Shown here piece by piece: positions 7,843-17,798 of a DNA stretch of 64,000 nt; the stretch's first letter is position 1, and each line of letters begins with the position of its first letter. Under the pieces are notes generated by a model. That model was not told the DNA's origin. It made no database searches and saw only the letters and a program-made list of their open reading frames with translations. The position numbers and the translations under genes are program-made. This stretch comes from Planctomycetota bacterium (GTDB lineage: Bacteria; Planctomycetota; Planctomycetia; Pirellulales; Thermoguttaceae): assembly GCA_030612765.1 (NCBI GenBank), contig JAUWNG010000003.1:1-64000 (forward strand), read 5' to 3'.

Positions 7843-10800
7843 TGGAACATCCGTCGGATACGAATCAATCGCCGCCGGCCGCGCGCCGGCCCTCCGTCAG
7901 GTCGAAGACCATGCGGATTTTCAACACCCGGCTGTTGGTGAAGACGTTGATCGCGGCCGCCGTCATCGGACCAGCGGCCTATTTCTGGTATGCCGCGCAA
8001 GTGAAATGGACCGCGGAGGCCATGCTCGAGCGGGCCGAAAAACTCGTTGAAGAGAAAGACGACGCCTCCGCGGCACAATATTATTTCCAGTACTTGAAGC
8101 TGCGGCCCGACGACGCCGGCGTGCAAGTCCTGCTGGCGGAGACGTTCGACCGCGCCGTCAAGGACGCGCCGTCAAAGGTCCAGGCGGTCGAATACTATTA
8201 CCAGGCGATAGGGGTGGCCCCGGCCGATAAGCGGCGCCCTCTGCACCGCCGCCTGGCCGAATTGCTGATCGAACTGCGGCGATTCGTTCCGGCGGAGGAA
8301 GAAGCTCGAGAACTACTCGAACTGGACCAAAACGATCCCCAGGGACGGCGGCTGCTGGCCCTGGCGCTCTACGGACAATCCCGTAGCGGCGCGGTGGGCC
8401 GAGACAGGGATTCCGTGCTGGTGAGCGAGGCGCTGCAGCGGGCGCGCGAACTGAATCCGGGCGACGCGGAGATCGCCGGCATCCTGGCCAACGTCTACCG
8501 CCACCAGCCGCAACTGCTCGGCGAGGAACAACAGGGCCTCTCAGACGCCGAGCGGCGGAAGTTGGCCGATCAGGTGGTCGACAACCTGGTGGCGGCCAGC
8601 CCGGATGACGCGAAGGCCCTGCTGACCCGCTACCGTTACCGCACCCGCTACCGCTTACCCGAGGCCAAGAACGATTTGGCGGCGGCGCTCGATCACAATC
8701 CCGACGATTTGGAGGTCGTCCTGCAAGCGGCTTACCAGGCGCGGCGCGACGCGGAGTCGGCGCAGCGGGAAGGCGGCGAGGCGAAGGACGTCCAAGCATA
8801 TTTCGAGCAAGCCCGCAAACACTACGAACACGCCATCGAGATTTCGCCGTCGGAGGAACCGGCATACTTGTGGCTTGGAGAGTTGTACGCCAGGCAGGGC
8901 AAGCCCGACCGCGCCGTGGAAACGTGGCGCCGCGGCCTGGAAAAAGGGAACAAAGAGAGCATCGACCTGAACTCCCGATTGGCGGGCCTGTTGATTGCAC
9001 AAGGACGGTTGGACGAGGCCGATAAGACCCTCGGCGGGCTGGAACGGACGACCGAGAGAATCGGTCCGATGCTGCCTCCGCCCGCAAAGCTGGCCCTGAA
9101 ACGCTCGAACGATTCGCTGCGGGCGAAATGGCTGGTGCGCAAGGGACGGTATCTCGAGGCGATTCCCCTGCTGCGGCGCGTGGCGGTCGGTAGGCAGAGC
9201 GCGGCAGCCGAGGTGGCGCGAAGCCTGCAAGCATGGCAATGGTTGGGGGTTGCCTACTCCGCGATCGGCCAATGGGATCAAGCGGCGTTGGCCTATGAGC
9301 AGGCCACCGCATTGGGACCGAAAATGGTTTCGCCGCGTTTGCAGGCCGCAGCCGCTTGGGCCATGGCCGGTCGGCCCGACGCGGCCGAAACCTGCTACGA
9401 GCAGGCGCTGTCGCTCGACGCCGCCCCGGAGACGTGGATCGCCTTGGCCCGCGCGCGGTTCCAACGGGAGGTTCGCGCGCCAAGGGCGGCCAGAAACTGG
9501 GATTCGTTTGACAAGGCCCTGGTTGAAGCCAAAAAATCCCACGAAGAAAAACCGTTTGCCAACGCGTGGCGGCTGAAGTTGCTTGAGGCCGACTACCTCG
9601 TCGCGCGCGGCCGGCAGCGGGAGCAGCCCGACCAGGCGATCCGCGACGCCGTCGAGTTGTGCCGCGCCGCCGAACGAGAGTATCCCGATGCGGCGGGTCT
9701 ATGGCGGGCGCTGGTCGCGGCCTACGAGCGGATCGATCGGCCCGCCGACGCCGATCGGGTTCTGAAGCGGCTGGAAGGGATGAAGGGGCAAGCCGGGGTC
9801 GCCTGTCTGTTGCAGGCCAGACTCCAGACCGGCCGCGAACAGTATGAACGGGCGCGAAAGACGTTGACCGCGGGCTTGGAGACGTTGCCGGACGAGATGC
9901 GCCCCGCCCTGCGGCGTGAATTCGTCCGGGTTGCGCTCCGTGAAGGCCGGCCGGACCAGATGCGCGAGCAATTGCTCGAGCTTCACCAACAGGAACCGAC
10001 AAATCTGAAACCGGTGATCCGGCTCGTGGAACTGGCCTTTGAAGCGGGGAAGTTCCCCGAAATCGAACGGTGGGAAAAGGAGCTACGCAAGCTAGAAGGC
10101 CCGGACGGCCTGTTCTGGCGGTTTTATCAAGCCCGCCGCTTGTTGGCCGAGGCAAGAGGCCCCGACGACGCCAAGCTCATCCAAGCGTCCAAGCTGCAAA
10201 CATTCATTCAGAATCAGCGTCCGGCGTGGCCAAAAGCCTACTTGCTCCTGGGGCTGTTGTCGGAGGCCCGCGGCAAGTTTGAACGGGCGGCGGAAGCGTA
10301 TCAAGAGGCGGTCCGCCTGGGCGAGCGGCTGCCCTTGGCCTACCAACGGCTGGTCTCCTTGTTGCTGCAGATGGACCGGGTCGACGAGGCGGACCACTAC
10401 TTGCTGTTGATGCAAGATCAAATCGCGCCCTCGGAAACGCTGTCTTCTCTGGAAATGGTCGTCGCCGCAAGGCGCGGGCAGATCGATCGCGCGCTGGAAA
10501 CGGCCCGCCGCGGGGTACAGCAGCGTCCCGAGGATCCGATCGCACGCCTGTGGCTGGGCCAGATGCTGCTGGCCGGCGACAAGATCGAAGACGCCGAAAC
10601 CACACTGAAGAAGGCGGTTGAGCTGGCGCCCGGCGACACGCGCACCCTCGGCGGACTGTTTGGTTTCTATATCCGCACAAACCGGCCCACTCGAGCCCGC
10701 GAAACACTCCAAGAGATTATCGAGAACGAGAAACTAAGTGAAACTCAGCGGGCGTCGATCCTGGCGCGAGGGTACGAGTTGTTGGGCGACTGGGAGCAAG

Positions 10801-12287
10801 CCAAGGCCAACTACCGGAAGGCGGCGCGGCTGGATGCGGACGACGCGGCGGCCCAACTTCGGCTGGCCAGGTATCTGCTGCGAACCAGCGCCGGCGAGGA
10901 CCGCTCGGAGCCAGAGCAATTGCTCCGCGGCGTGCTCGAGCGTTGGCCCGATTCCAGCCCCGCGCGATGGATGCTGGCCGAGTTGCTGGTGGAGCGCGGC
11001 GGCGAACAGCAGTGGCAGGAAGCGCAGCGATTGGTAGAGGAGGCGGGCAAGGACCGCACCGTGCCGGAGGTCGGCCGCCGTGTGCAGGCGATGTTGTTGA
11101 CGCGACGCGGCGGAAAAGAAAATCTCGCCAAGGCAAAGCAAATCCTCGAGGAATTGGTCGTGAGCGCCAAGAAAGCCGTCGCCTCGGATCGGCAGTGGCT
11201 GGCCCGGCTTTACGAGATCGACGGCAAGGTGGAATCGGCCCGCCGGCAGTACTTGAAATTGGTGACTCGCGAGAACCCGAGCGCCGCCCACTTGGCTTCC
11301 TACGTCGAGTTGCTCCTGCGCCACGATCTGTTCGACGAGGCCGATCCGTGGCTGAAAAAGCTGGAGGCGCTCTTGCCCGACAAGTTGGGCACGACGACGT
11401 TGCGGGCCCACTGGCTCCGCGGCAAAGGCCAATCCGCGAAAATCGAGCCCCTGGTGGAAGCCCTGGCCGAGAAATTCTTAAAAGACTTGGCAAAGAACAA
11501 ACCACGGGAGGCGGAACTCTCCTTGAGGGTAGGCAATCTGTACTCCACGGTGGACCAGAATCAGGCGGCGGAGCGATGGTATCGCCGGCTGGTCGCACTG
11601 GCGCCGGAACGATACGAACCGCTGGCAAGTGCGCTGGCGCGGCAAGGTCGGACGCGGGAGGCCGTCGAACTTTGTCGCGGCGCGGCAATATCCGACACCT
11701 CCACGCGGCCTGCCCTGATCTTGGCGGTGGTACTGCTGACGGGTAATCCATCCGCGGAAGATTTCCAGCTCGCCGAGCCGATGTTGGCCAAAGCCGCCGC
11801 GGACCACAAAGACGACGTGGACCTGCTGTCGGCCTTGGCCGGCGTCCGAGTGGTCCAGCAGCGGATCGATGAGGCGACCGGCTTGTTCCGACGGGTTCTG
11901 ACGCTGAAACCAACGGACGTCGCCACGTTGAACAACCTGGCGACCTTGCTGGCGGAGCAACCCGGCAAGAGGCAGGAAGCGCTCGAATACATCGAGCGTG
12001 CGATACGGATTGTCGGGCCGCAACCGGGATTGCTGGACACCAAGGGAATGATCTTTGTGTTCGAGGACAAGCCGGACGAGGCCGTGCCGCTGTTGGAGGA
12101 GGCGGCCGCGACGCCCCAGGCCGATCCGCGATACCATTTTCATCTCGCGGTGGCCTACGATCGGGCCGGAGAGGCCGAGAAGGCCCGCGCCGCCTTCCTC
12201 GCTGCTCGCAAGGGAAATCTTACTCGCCAGGTGCTGACGCCGTTGGACCGGCAAATGTTGGCCGATTTGGAAAAGAAGTTCGACTGA
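7842..12287 (+). CDS. Large TPR protein of the exosortase/EPS locus
   Basis: 1481 aa; N-terminal TM segment and many TPR units (e.g. AYLWLGELYARQGKPDRAVETWRRGL). Confidence 0.85.
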   Translation: MEHPSDTNQSPPAARRPSVRSKTMRIFNTRLLVKTLIAAAVIGPAAYFWYAAQVKWTAEAMLERAEKLVEEKDDASAAQYYFQYLKLRPDDAGVQVLLAETFDRAVKDAPSKVQAVEYYYQAIGVAPADKRRPLHRRLAELLIELRRFVPAEEEARELLELDQNDPQGRRLLALALYGQSRSGAVGRDRDSVLVSEALQRARELNPGDAEIAGILANVYRHQPQLLGEEQQGLSDAERRKLADQVVDNLVAASPDDAKALLTRYRYRTRYRLPEAKNDLAAALDHNPDDLEVVLQAAYQARRDAESAQREGGEAKDVQAYFEQARKHYEHAIEISPSEEPAYLWLGELYARQGKPDRAVETWRRGLEKGNKESIDLNSRLAGLLIAQGRLDEADKTLGGLERTTERIGPMLPPPAKLALKRSNDSLRAKWLVRKGRYLEAIPLLRRVAVGRQSAAAEVARSLQAWQWLGVAYSAIGQWDQAALAYEQATALGPKMVSPRLQAAAAWAMAGRPDAAETCYEQALSLDAAPETWIALARARFQREVRAPRAARNWDSFDKALVEAKKSHEEKPFANAWRLKLLEADYLVARGRQREQPDQAIRDAVELCRAAEREYPDAAGLWRALVAAYERIDRPADADRVLKRLEGMKGQAGVACLLQARLQTGREQYERARKTLTAGLETLPDEMRPALRREFVRVALREGRPDQMREQLLELHQQEPTNLKPVIRLVELAFEAGKFPEIERWEKELRKLEGPDGLFWRFYQARRLLAEARGPDDAKLIQASKLQTFIQNQRPAWPKAYLLLGLLSEARGKFERAAEAYQEAVRLGERLPLAYQRLVSLLLQMDRVDEADHYLLLMQDQIAPSETLSSLEMVVAARRGQIDRALETARRGVQQRPEDPIARLWLGQMLLAGDKIEDAETTLKKAVELAPGDTRTLGGLFGFYIRTNRPTRARETLQEIIENEKLSETQRASILARGYELLGDWEQAKANYRKAARLDADDAAAQLRLARYLLRTSAGEDRSEPEQLLRGVLERWPDSSPARWMLAELLVERGGEQQWQEAQRLVEEAGKDRTVPEVGRRVQAMLLTRRGGKENLAKAKQILEELVVSAKKAVASDRQWLARLYEIDGKVESARRQYLKLVTRENPSAAHLASYVELLLRHDLFDEADPWLKKLEALLPDKLGTTTLRAHWLRGKGQSAKIEPLVEALAEKFLKDLAKNKPREAELSLRVGNLYSTVDQNQAAERWYRRLVALAPERYEPLASALARQGRTREAVELCRGAAISDTSTRPALILAVVLLTGNPSAEDFQLAEPMLAKAAADHKDDVDLLSALAGVRVVQQRIDEATGLFRRVLTLKPTDVATLNNLATLLAEQPGKRQEALEYIERAIRIVGPQPGLLDTKGMIFVFEDKPDEAVPLLEEAAATPQADPRYHFHLAVAYDRAGEAEKARAAFLAARKGNLTRQVLTPLDRQMLADLEKKFD

Positions 12288-12288
12288 T

Positions 12289-12954
12289 ATGAAACATCGT
12301 TGGTTCTTGTCGGGAATCGTTCTGATCGCCGCCGTGACGATCCTTTCCGGCGTCCTTCATGGACGCATGCGCAATCGCTGGGGACCGTCGCCCGATACAC
12401 TCTCCGCCGCCAACAAGCTGGCGGAGATACCATCTCAGTTTGGGGACTGGCGTTTGCAATCGTCCGGAGAATTGGGCGAGACGGCGTCGAACATGCTGGA
12501 GTGCGCGGGGTACATTATCCGCAATTACGAGAACCAGGCAACCGGCAACGTCGTTGGCTTAACACTCCTGCTCGGGCCCCCGGGGCCGATCTCGGTCCAC
12601 ATCCCCGAAGTGTGTTTCGGCACCAGAAACTACAAGAGCCTTGGTGAACGAAAGCGGGCGGTAGTCCCCCGCGAGGGAGGAGCGGACGACGAATTTTGGA
12701 CCCTGAACTACAAAGCCAACAACCTCCGTGGGGATTTGCTCCGGGTGTACTACGCGTGGACCACCGGCGACCGCTGGTCGGCCGTGAACGATCCTCGCTT
12801 CAAGTTCGCCGGGCAACCATATCTGTACAAGATTCAGCTTTCCTGTCGACTACAACCGGGGACAAACGTGCAGTCCTACGATCCCTGCCGCGAGTTCCTC
12901 GAAGAATTTCTGCCGGCGGCCGGGAAGTGTTTGATCGAGCCTTCGAGCAACTAA
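12289..12954 (+). CDS. epsI: EpsI-family exosortase-associated protein
   Basis: IPSQFGDWRL...ECAGYIIRNYENQATGNVVGLTLLLGPPGPISVHIPEVCF; located in an exosortase locus. Confidence 0.8.
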   Translation: MKHRWFLSGIVLIAAVTILSGVLHGRMRNRWGPSPDTLSAANKLAEIPSQFGDWRLQSSGELGETASNMLECAGYIIRNYENQATGNVVGLTLLLGPPGPISVHIPEVCFGTRNYKSLGERKRAVVPREGGADDEFWTLNYKANNLRGDLLRVYYAWTTGDRWSAVNDPRFKFAGQPYLYKIQLSCRLQPGTNVQSYDPCREFLEEFLPAAGKCLIEPSSN

Positions 12955-13000
12955 TACACGGTATACAGTCCACCAAGGTCATCATTGCGGGAGCACCATC

Positions 13001-13900
13001 ATGTCGGGCACGAACAGTAGCACAATCGCACGGAAACCCCGCCGCACCGTCGCCGCGCCCTCTTGGCGAGTACCGACGGCTGATCCTCTGCGTCCTCCGG
13101 CGTACTTTCGCTGGAAGGTAATTCTCGACCGCACGCTAGCGGCCTTACTGCTGGCGCCGGGGCTACCGATGATCGTTCTGATGGTTCTACTGGTCCGTTT
13201 GACTTCGCGAGGCCCGGGCATCTTCCGTCAGATTCGCGTCGGCCAGCGCGGCCGGAAGTTCAAGATGTACAAAATCCGCACCATGCGTCACGACGCCGAG
13301 TCCGCCAGCGGCCCGGTGTGGACCCAGGCGCGCGATCCGCGGGTCACACTGGTCGGTAGAGTGCTTCGCAAGTTCCATCTGGATGAGTTCCCCCAACTTC
13401 TGAACGTGCTGAAAGGGGAAATGTCGCTGATCGGGCCGCGCCCCGAGCGGCCGGAGTTCGTCCACGTGTTGGCCGAGGCGATTCCGGGCTATCTGAACCG
13501 GCTTGTCGTGCCGCCGGGCGTCACGGGGCTGGCACAACTCAATCTTCCTCCGGACACCGATCTGGATAGCGTGCGCCGCAAATTGGTGCTGGATTGCGAG
13601 TACATCCGTCGGGCCGGGCCGTGGCTCGATATTCGCCTCTCCTCGGGTACTTTGCTGCGGATGTTCAAAGTGCCCGAACGCTGGCTGCTGCTCGTTTTCG
13701 GCCTTCGCAGAGAGGTGACGATTCCGGCAATTCCAGAGGGTGTGTCGTCCGGCGGAAATGGCAACGGCTCGGATCATGCCCCTGCCACGCCAACGAGCGT
13801 CCTCATTCAGGCCGCCGCGAAGTCGACCGACGACAACGGCCATCACGGCCATCAACGCAAGGACGCCCATGCTCGTCATGTCCCAGTCAAGCCGCGTTAA
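13001..13900 (+). CDS. Undecaprenyl-phosphate sugar phosphotransferase (bacterial sugar transferase)
   Basis: FRWKVILDRTLAALLL...GRKFKMYKIRTMRHDAE...KFHLDEFPQLLNVLKGEMSLIGPRPERPEF. Confidence 0.92.
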   Translation: MSGTNSSTIARKPRRTVAAPSWRVPTADPLRPPAYFRWKVILDRTLAALLLAPGLPMIVLMVLLVRLTSRGPGIFRQIRVGQRGRKFKMYKIRTMRHDAESASGPVWTQARDPRVTLVGRVLRKFHLDEFPQLLNVLKGEMSLIGPRPERPEFVHVLAEAIPGYLNRLVVPPGVTGLAQLNLPPDTDLDSVRRKLVLDCEYIRRAGPWLDIRLSSGTLLRMFKVPERWLLLVFGLRREVTIPAIPEGVSSGGNGNGSDHAPATPTSVLIQAAAKSTDDNGHHGHQRKDAHARHVPVKPR

Positions 13901-13914
13901 AGGCCGCCTCAAAA

Positions 13915-14742
13915 ATGCTCAACGTCTTTACGGTCGATGTCGAGGACTACTTTCAGGTCTCGGCGTTCGAGAAACACGTCCGCCGCGACCAATGGGGCCA
14001 GTGGGAGAGCCGAGTGGTATCCAACACCCATCGCATCCTCCAATTACTCGACCGTCATCATGTCCGAGCCACGTTCTTCGTCCTCGGCTGGGTGGCCCAG
14101 CGCCATCCCCGGCTGGTGCGCGAGATTCACGCTTGCGGGCACGAGGTCGGTTCCCACGGCTACTGGCACCGTCTGGTCTATCAACAGACGCCGGAAGAGT
14201 TCCGCACCGACCTGCGGCGGTCGCGCGACGCACTGCAAGAGACCCTTGGCCGGCCGGTGACCGCGTACCGGGCCGCCAGCTTCTCAATCACCAGGCAATC
14301 GCTTTGGGCGCTGGAAATCCTGGTTGAGGAAGGATTTCTGGCGGACTCGAGCGTCTTTCCCATCCGCCACGACCGCTACGGCATCCCCGACGCCGAGCCG
14401 GGGCCGCACCGGCTCGAAACTCCGGCTGGCTCGCTGTGGGAGTTCCCGCCGTCGGTGGCGAGGTTTGCCGGGATGAACTTGCCGGTGGGCGGCGGCGGAT
14501 ACTTCCGCCTCTCTCCGCTGCCCTGGACCCTCTTCTGCCTTCGTCGGATCAACCGTGTCCGGCGACAACCGTTTGTGTTCTACGTGCATCCTTGGGAACT
14601 CGACCCCGAACAACCCCGCATCCGCGCGGCATCGCGAACGTCCCGCTTTCGACACTGCGTGGGGCTATCAAGGAACGAAGCCAAACTCGATGGCTTGCTA
14701 CGAAGTTTCCCCTTTGGACGATTGTGCGATGCTGTCTGTTAG
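13915..14742 (+). CDS. XrtA-type polysaccharide deacetylase (DUF3473)
   Basis: MLNVFTVDVEDYFQVSAFE...ATFFVLGW...EVGSHGYWHRLVYQQTPEEFRTDLRRSRDAL. Confidence 0.9.
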   Translation: MLNVFTVDVEDYFQVSAFEKHVRRDQWGQWESRVVSNTHRILQLLDRHHVRATFFVLGWVAQRHPRLVREIHACGHEVGSHGYWHRLVYQQTPEEFRTDLRRSRDALQETLGRPVTAYRAASFSITRQSLWALEILVEEGFLADSSVFPIRHDRYGIPDAEPGPHRLETPAGSLWEFPPSVARFAGMNLPVGGGGYFRLSPLPWTLFCLRRINRVRRQPFVFYVHPWELDPEQPRIRAASRTSRFRHCVGLSRNEAKLDGLLRSFPFGRLCDAVC

Positions 14743-15730
14743 TGTGATTATGCCCGTGCGGAACGAGGCCCAGTGGATCGAGCGCACCTTGAGTCAATTG
14801 ATCGCACAAGACTACGATCCCGACCGGTTTGAGATCCTCGTCATCGACGGCCAATCCACCGACGGCACGCCCGAGTTGATCGGGCGACTGGCCGCTTTGC
14901 ACGAAAACGTCCGTCTGTTGAACAATCCCCGGCGGCTCTCCAGCGCTGCCCGAAACATCGGCATTCGCCATGCCCGAGGAGACGTGGTGGTGATTGTCGA
15001 CGGCCACTGCGAGTTCGAGGACGATCGCTACTTGCGCAAGTTGGCGGCCGCCTTCGAGCGGAGCGGCGCCGACTGCATCGGCCGCCCGCAACCGCTGGAC
15101 ATTTCAGGCGCCAGTTCGCTTCAGCGGGCAATTGCCGCCGCCCGGTCGTCGCGGCTGGGCCATCACCCCGATTCCCACGTCTACTCGTCCGAGGAAGGTT
15201 TCGTACCCGCCGAGAGCGTGGCCGTGGCCTACCGCCGCTCGGTGTTCGATACTGTCGGCTATTTCGACGAGACCTTCGACGCCTGCGAGGACGTGGAGTT
15301 GAACCACCGCATCGACCGAGCCGGGCTGCGTTGTTTTTTCACACCCGAGGTTGCGGTCCGCTACGCCCCCCGCGACAGTCTCGGCGGCCTGTTCCGCCAG
15401 TTGGTCCGCTACGGCCGCGGCCGCGTGCGGCTGCTGCGAAAGCATCCAGCTACGTTTGCGGTGCGGAGTCTGATACCACTGCTATTCGTGGTGGGACTCA
15501 TCGTGGGTCTGCCGCTGGGCTTTGCCACGACCTGGTTGGCCCTCGTGTACATCGCGGCCTTGGGTACCTATACAACGGTTGTTCTGATGGGCGCCTCGTG
15601 GATCGGTTTCCGCTCAGGCAACAGTCGCCTCTGCCCCTGGTTGCCGCTGGTGTTTCTCGCAATCCATGTCGCCTCGGGGACGGGGATGCTTCTGGAACTG
15701 TTCCGACCAGCAGGACAGCGCCGTGGATAA
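14729..15730 (+). CDS. Glycosyltransferase family 2
   Basis: SVIMPVRNEAQWIERTLSQLIAQDY...EILVIDGQSTDGT; overlaps the previous stop. Confidence 0.9.
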   Translation: MLSVSVIMPVRNEAQWIERTLSQLIAQDYDPDRFEILVIDGQSTDGTPELIGRLAALHENVRLLNNPRRLSSAARNIGIRHARGDVVVIVDGHCEFEDDRYLRKLAAAFERSGADCIGRPQPLDISGASSLQRAIAAARSSRLGHHPDSHVYSSEEGFVPAESVAVAYRRSVFDTVGYFDETFDACEDVELNHRIDRAGLRCFFTPEVAVRYAPRDSLGGLFRQLVRYGRGRVRLLRKHPATFAVRSLIPLLFVVGLIVGLPLGFATTWLALVYIAALGTYTTVVLMGASWIGFRSGNSRLCPWLPLVFLAIHVASGTGMLLELFRPAGQRRG

Positions 15731-15743
15731 TGTGGAAAAACCA

Positions 15744-16979
15744 ATGCACGTCGTCATCGTTGACGAAGAGCTTCCGTATCCGCCGAACTCGGGCAAACGG
15801 ATTCGGACCTTGAATTTGATCCTTCCACTTGCTCGGCGGCACCAAATCACCTATCTCTGTTATCCCAGTGCCGACGCCGAAGAAACCCGACAGGCCGTCG
15901 CGTTCTTTCGGCAACGGGGAATCGAAACCATATTGGTGAACCGGACTCTGCCGGGCAAGTCGGGACCGGCGTTCTACGGCCGCTTGCTTTGGAACCTATG
16001 CTCACCGCTCCCCTATTCGGTTCAATTGCACAACAGCGCGGCCTTGCGGCGTGCGATACACAACTATGCGGCTGCCCACGACGTGGACCTATGGCATTGT
16101 GAATGGACTCCCTACGGCGAAAGCCTCCGCTCACTCGCTTGCGGGCCGTGGATAGTTATGGCCCACAACGTCGAGTCGCTCATCTGGCAACGTTATTGCG
16201 AGAATGAGGCCAACCCGTTGAAACGCTGGTACATCAAGCGTCAATGGCGCAAGTTCGAGCGATTCGAGAGGCGGATGTTTTCCACTGCTCCGCTGACGGT
16301 CGCCGTCAGCGAAAGCGATTCTCGGTTAATCCGCGAACAATTCGGCGCGGACCGCGTGGAGGTTGTCGACAACGGCGTGGACGTCGCATATTTCCAGCCG
16401 AATGGGGCAGTCCGCGATCCGTCGCATCTGCTGTTTCTCGGCAGCTTGGATTGGCGGCCCAATCTCGATGCCGTGGAACTGCTGCTGAACAGCGTGTTTC
16501 CGCGAGTCTTGGCCTTGCAACCATCTGCCCGGTTGTCCCTCGTAGGCCGCAAGCCGCCGGCATGGCTTTTCGAGCGAGTACGAGCGTGCCGTGGCGTGGA
16601 ACTGCATGCCGACGTGCCGGACGTTCGGCCGTTTCTCCACGAATGCGGATTGATGGTGGTTCCGCTTCGCATCGGCGGCGGCTCGCGGCTGAAAATTCTC
16701 GAAGCGCTCGCGGCCGAGTGCCCCGTAGTGTCGACCCGCATCGGCGCCGAGGGTCTCCGGCTGACGCCCGGCCGTCATTTTGTGCAAACGGAAACGGCCG
16801 ACGAGATGGCCGTCGCTCTCGTCGAGCATATCAGAAACCCGTCGCCAATCCGCCAAATGGCCCAGGCCGGCCGGCAAGTGACGGTCGATCAGTACGACTG
16901 GCCCTCGCTTTCGGCCAAACTCGAAGCAATCTGGATGAAACAGGCACAGACGAAGTCGGGCAGCCGCGGCACTCACTAG
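15744..16979 (+). CDS. Glycosyltransferase family 4 (exosortase-system type)
   Basis: MHVVIVDEELPYPPNSGKRIRTLNLI...VAVSESDSRLIREQFGADRVEVVDNGVDVAYF. Confidence 0.88.
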   Translation: MHVVIVDEELPYPPNSGKRIRTLNLILPLARRHQITYLCYPSADAEETRQAVAFFRQRGIETILVNRTLPGKSGPAFYGRLLWNLCSPLPYSVQLHNSAALRRAIHNYAAAHDVDLWHCEWTPYGESLRSLACGPWIVMAHNVESLIWQRYCENEANPLKRWYIKRQWRKFERFERRMFSTAPLTVAVSESDSRLIREQFGADRVEVVDNGVDVAYFQPNGAVRDPSHLLFLGSLDWRPNLDAVELLLNSVFPRVLALQPSARLSLVGRKPPAWLFERVRACRGVELHADVPDVRPFLHECGLMVVPLRIGGGSRLKILEALAAECPVVSTRIGAEGLRLTPGRHFVQTETADEMAVALVEHIRNPSPIRQMAQAGRQVTVDQYDWPSLSAKLEAIWMKQAQTKSGSRGTH

Positions 16980-17012
16980 ACAAGAGCACTTTACGAAGGC
17001 AAGGCACAAGCT

Positions 17013-17798
17013 GTGGGTGTAATAGGCGGGAGATTGGGCTACTGTTTGCTTCGAGCCGTGGCGCCAAAGCCGACGGATACGGGACGGGGAGTCCCTCATA
17101 TACCACGCACGGAACTTGGATTGCTGTTTGGACCAGAAATATGGGACGCAATCGCAGGCAAGGTCGTCATCGACTTCGGATGCGGTCGTGGGCGTGACGC
17201 GATTGAGATCGCAAAAAAAGGAGCACGCCGTGTTGTGGGAATCGACATAAGGCAGAGCATGATCCAAGCCGCAACCGAAGCGGCCCTAGAGGCCGGCGTG
17301 GCTGATCGGTGTAGTTTCATGCGGACCACCGATACTAAGGCGGACGTGATTCTGTCTGTTGATGCGTTTGAACATTTCGGCGATCCTCGTTCGATTCTGG
17401 AGTTGATGAGCGAAATGCTTGCTCCCAAAGGTAGCGTTTGGGTTTCTTTTGGGCCACCCTGGTATCATCCGCGTGGTGGGCATTTATTTTCGGTTTTTCC
17501 ATGGGCTCATTTGATCTTTACCGAATCCGCGTTGATCCGATGGCGTTCGGATTTTAAGACAGACGGCGCGAGACGGTTCTCTGAAGTGGACGGCGGCCTG
17601 AATCAAATGTCGGTGACTCGATTCCTCAATCTTGTGGCTGAAAGCCCTTTGTGCTTCAGCAATCTTGAACTGGTGCCTATTGGTGGGCTTCGTTTCTTTA
17701 CGAATACCTGCACGCGAGAGTTTATTACGTCAATAGTGCGGTGCAGGCTACTGCACAGGGAGGCAGACAGTCCGGTGCAGGGGAGTTCGCAGTCGTGA
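17013..17798 (+). CDS. Class I SAM methyltransferase
   Basis: KVVIDFGCGRGRDAIEIAKKGARRVVGIDI. Confidence 0.8.
   Translation: MGVIGGRLGYCLLRAVAPKPTDTGRGVPHIPRTELGLLFGPEIWDAIAGKVVIDFGCGRGRDAIEIAKKGARRVVGIDIRQSMIQAATEAALEAGVADRCSFMRTTDTKADVILSVDAFEHFGDPRSILELMSEMLAPKGSVWVSFGPPWYHPRGGHLFSVFPWAHLIFTESALIRWRSDFKTDGARRFSEVDGGLNQMSVTRFLNLVAESPLCFSNLELVPIGGLRFFTNTCTREFITSIVRCRLLHREADSPVQGSSQS

Noticed and set aside
8158-10155. 665-aa minus-strand ORF within the TPR gene
   Set aside because: Pro/Arg-rich antisense translation without domain logic.
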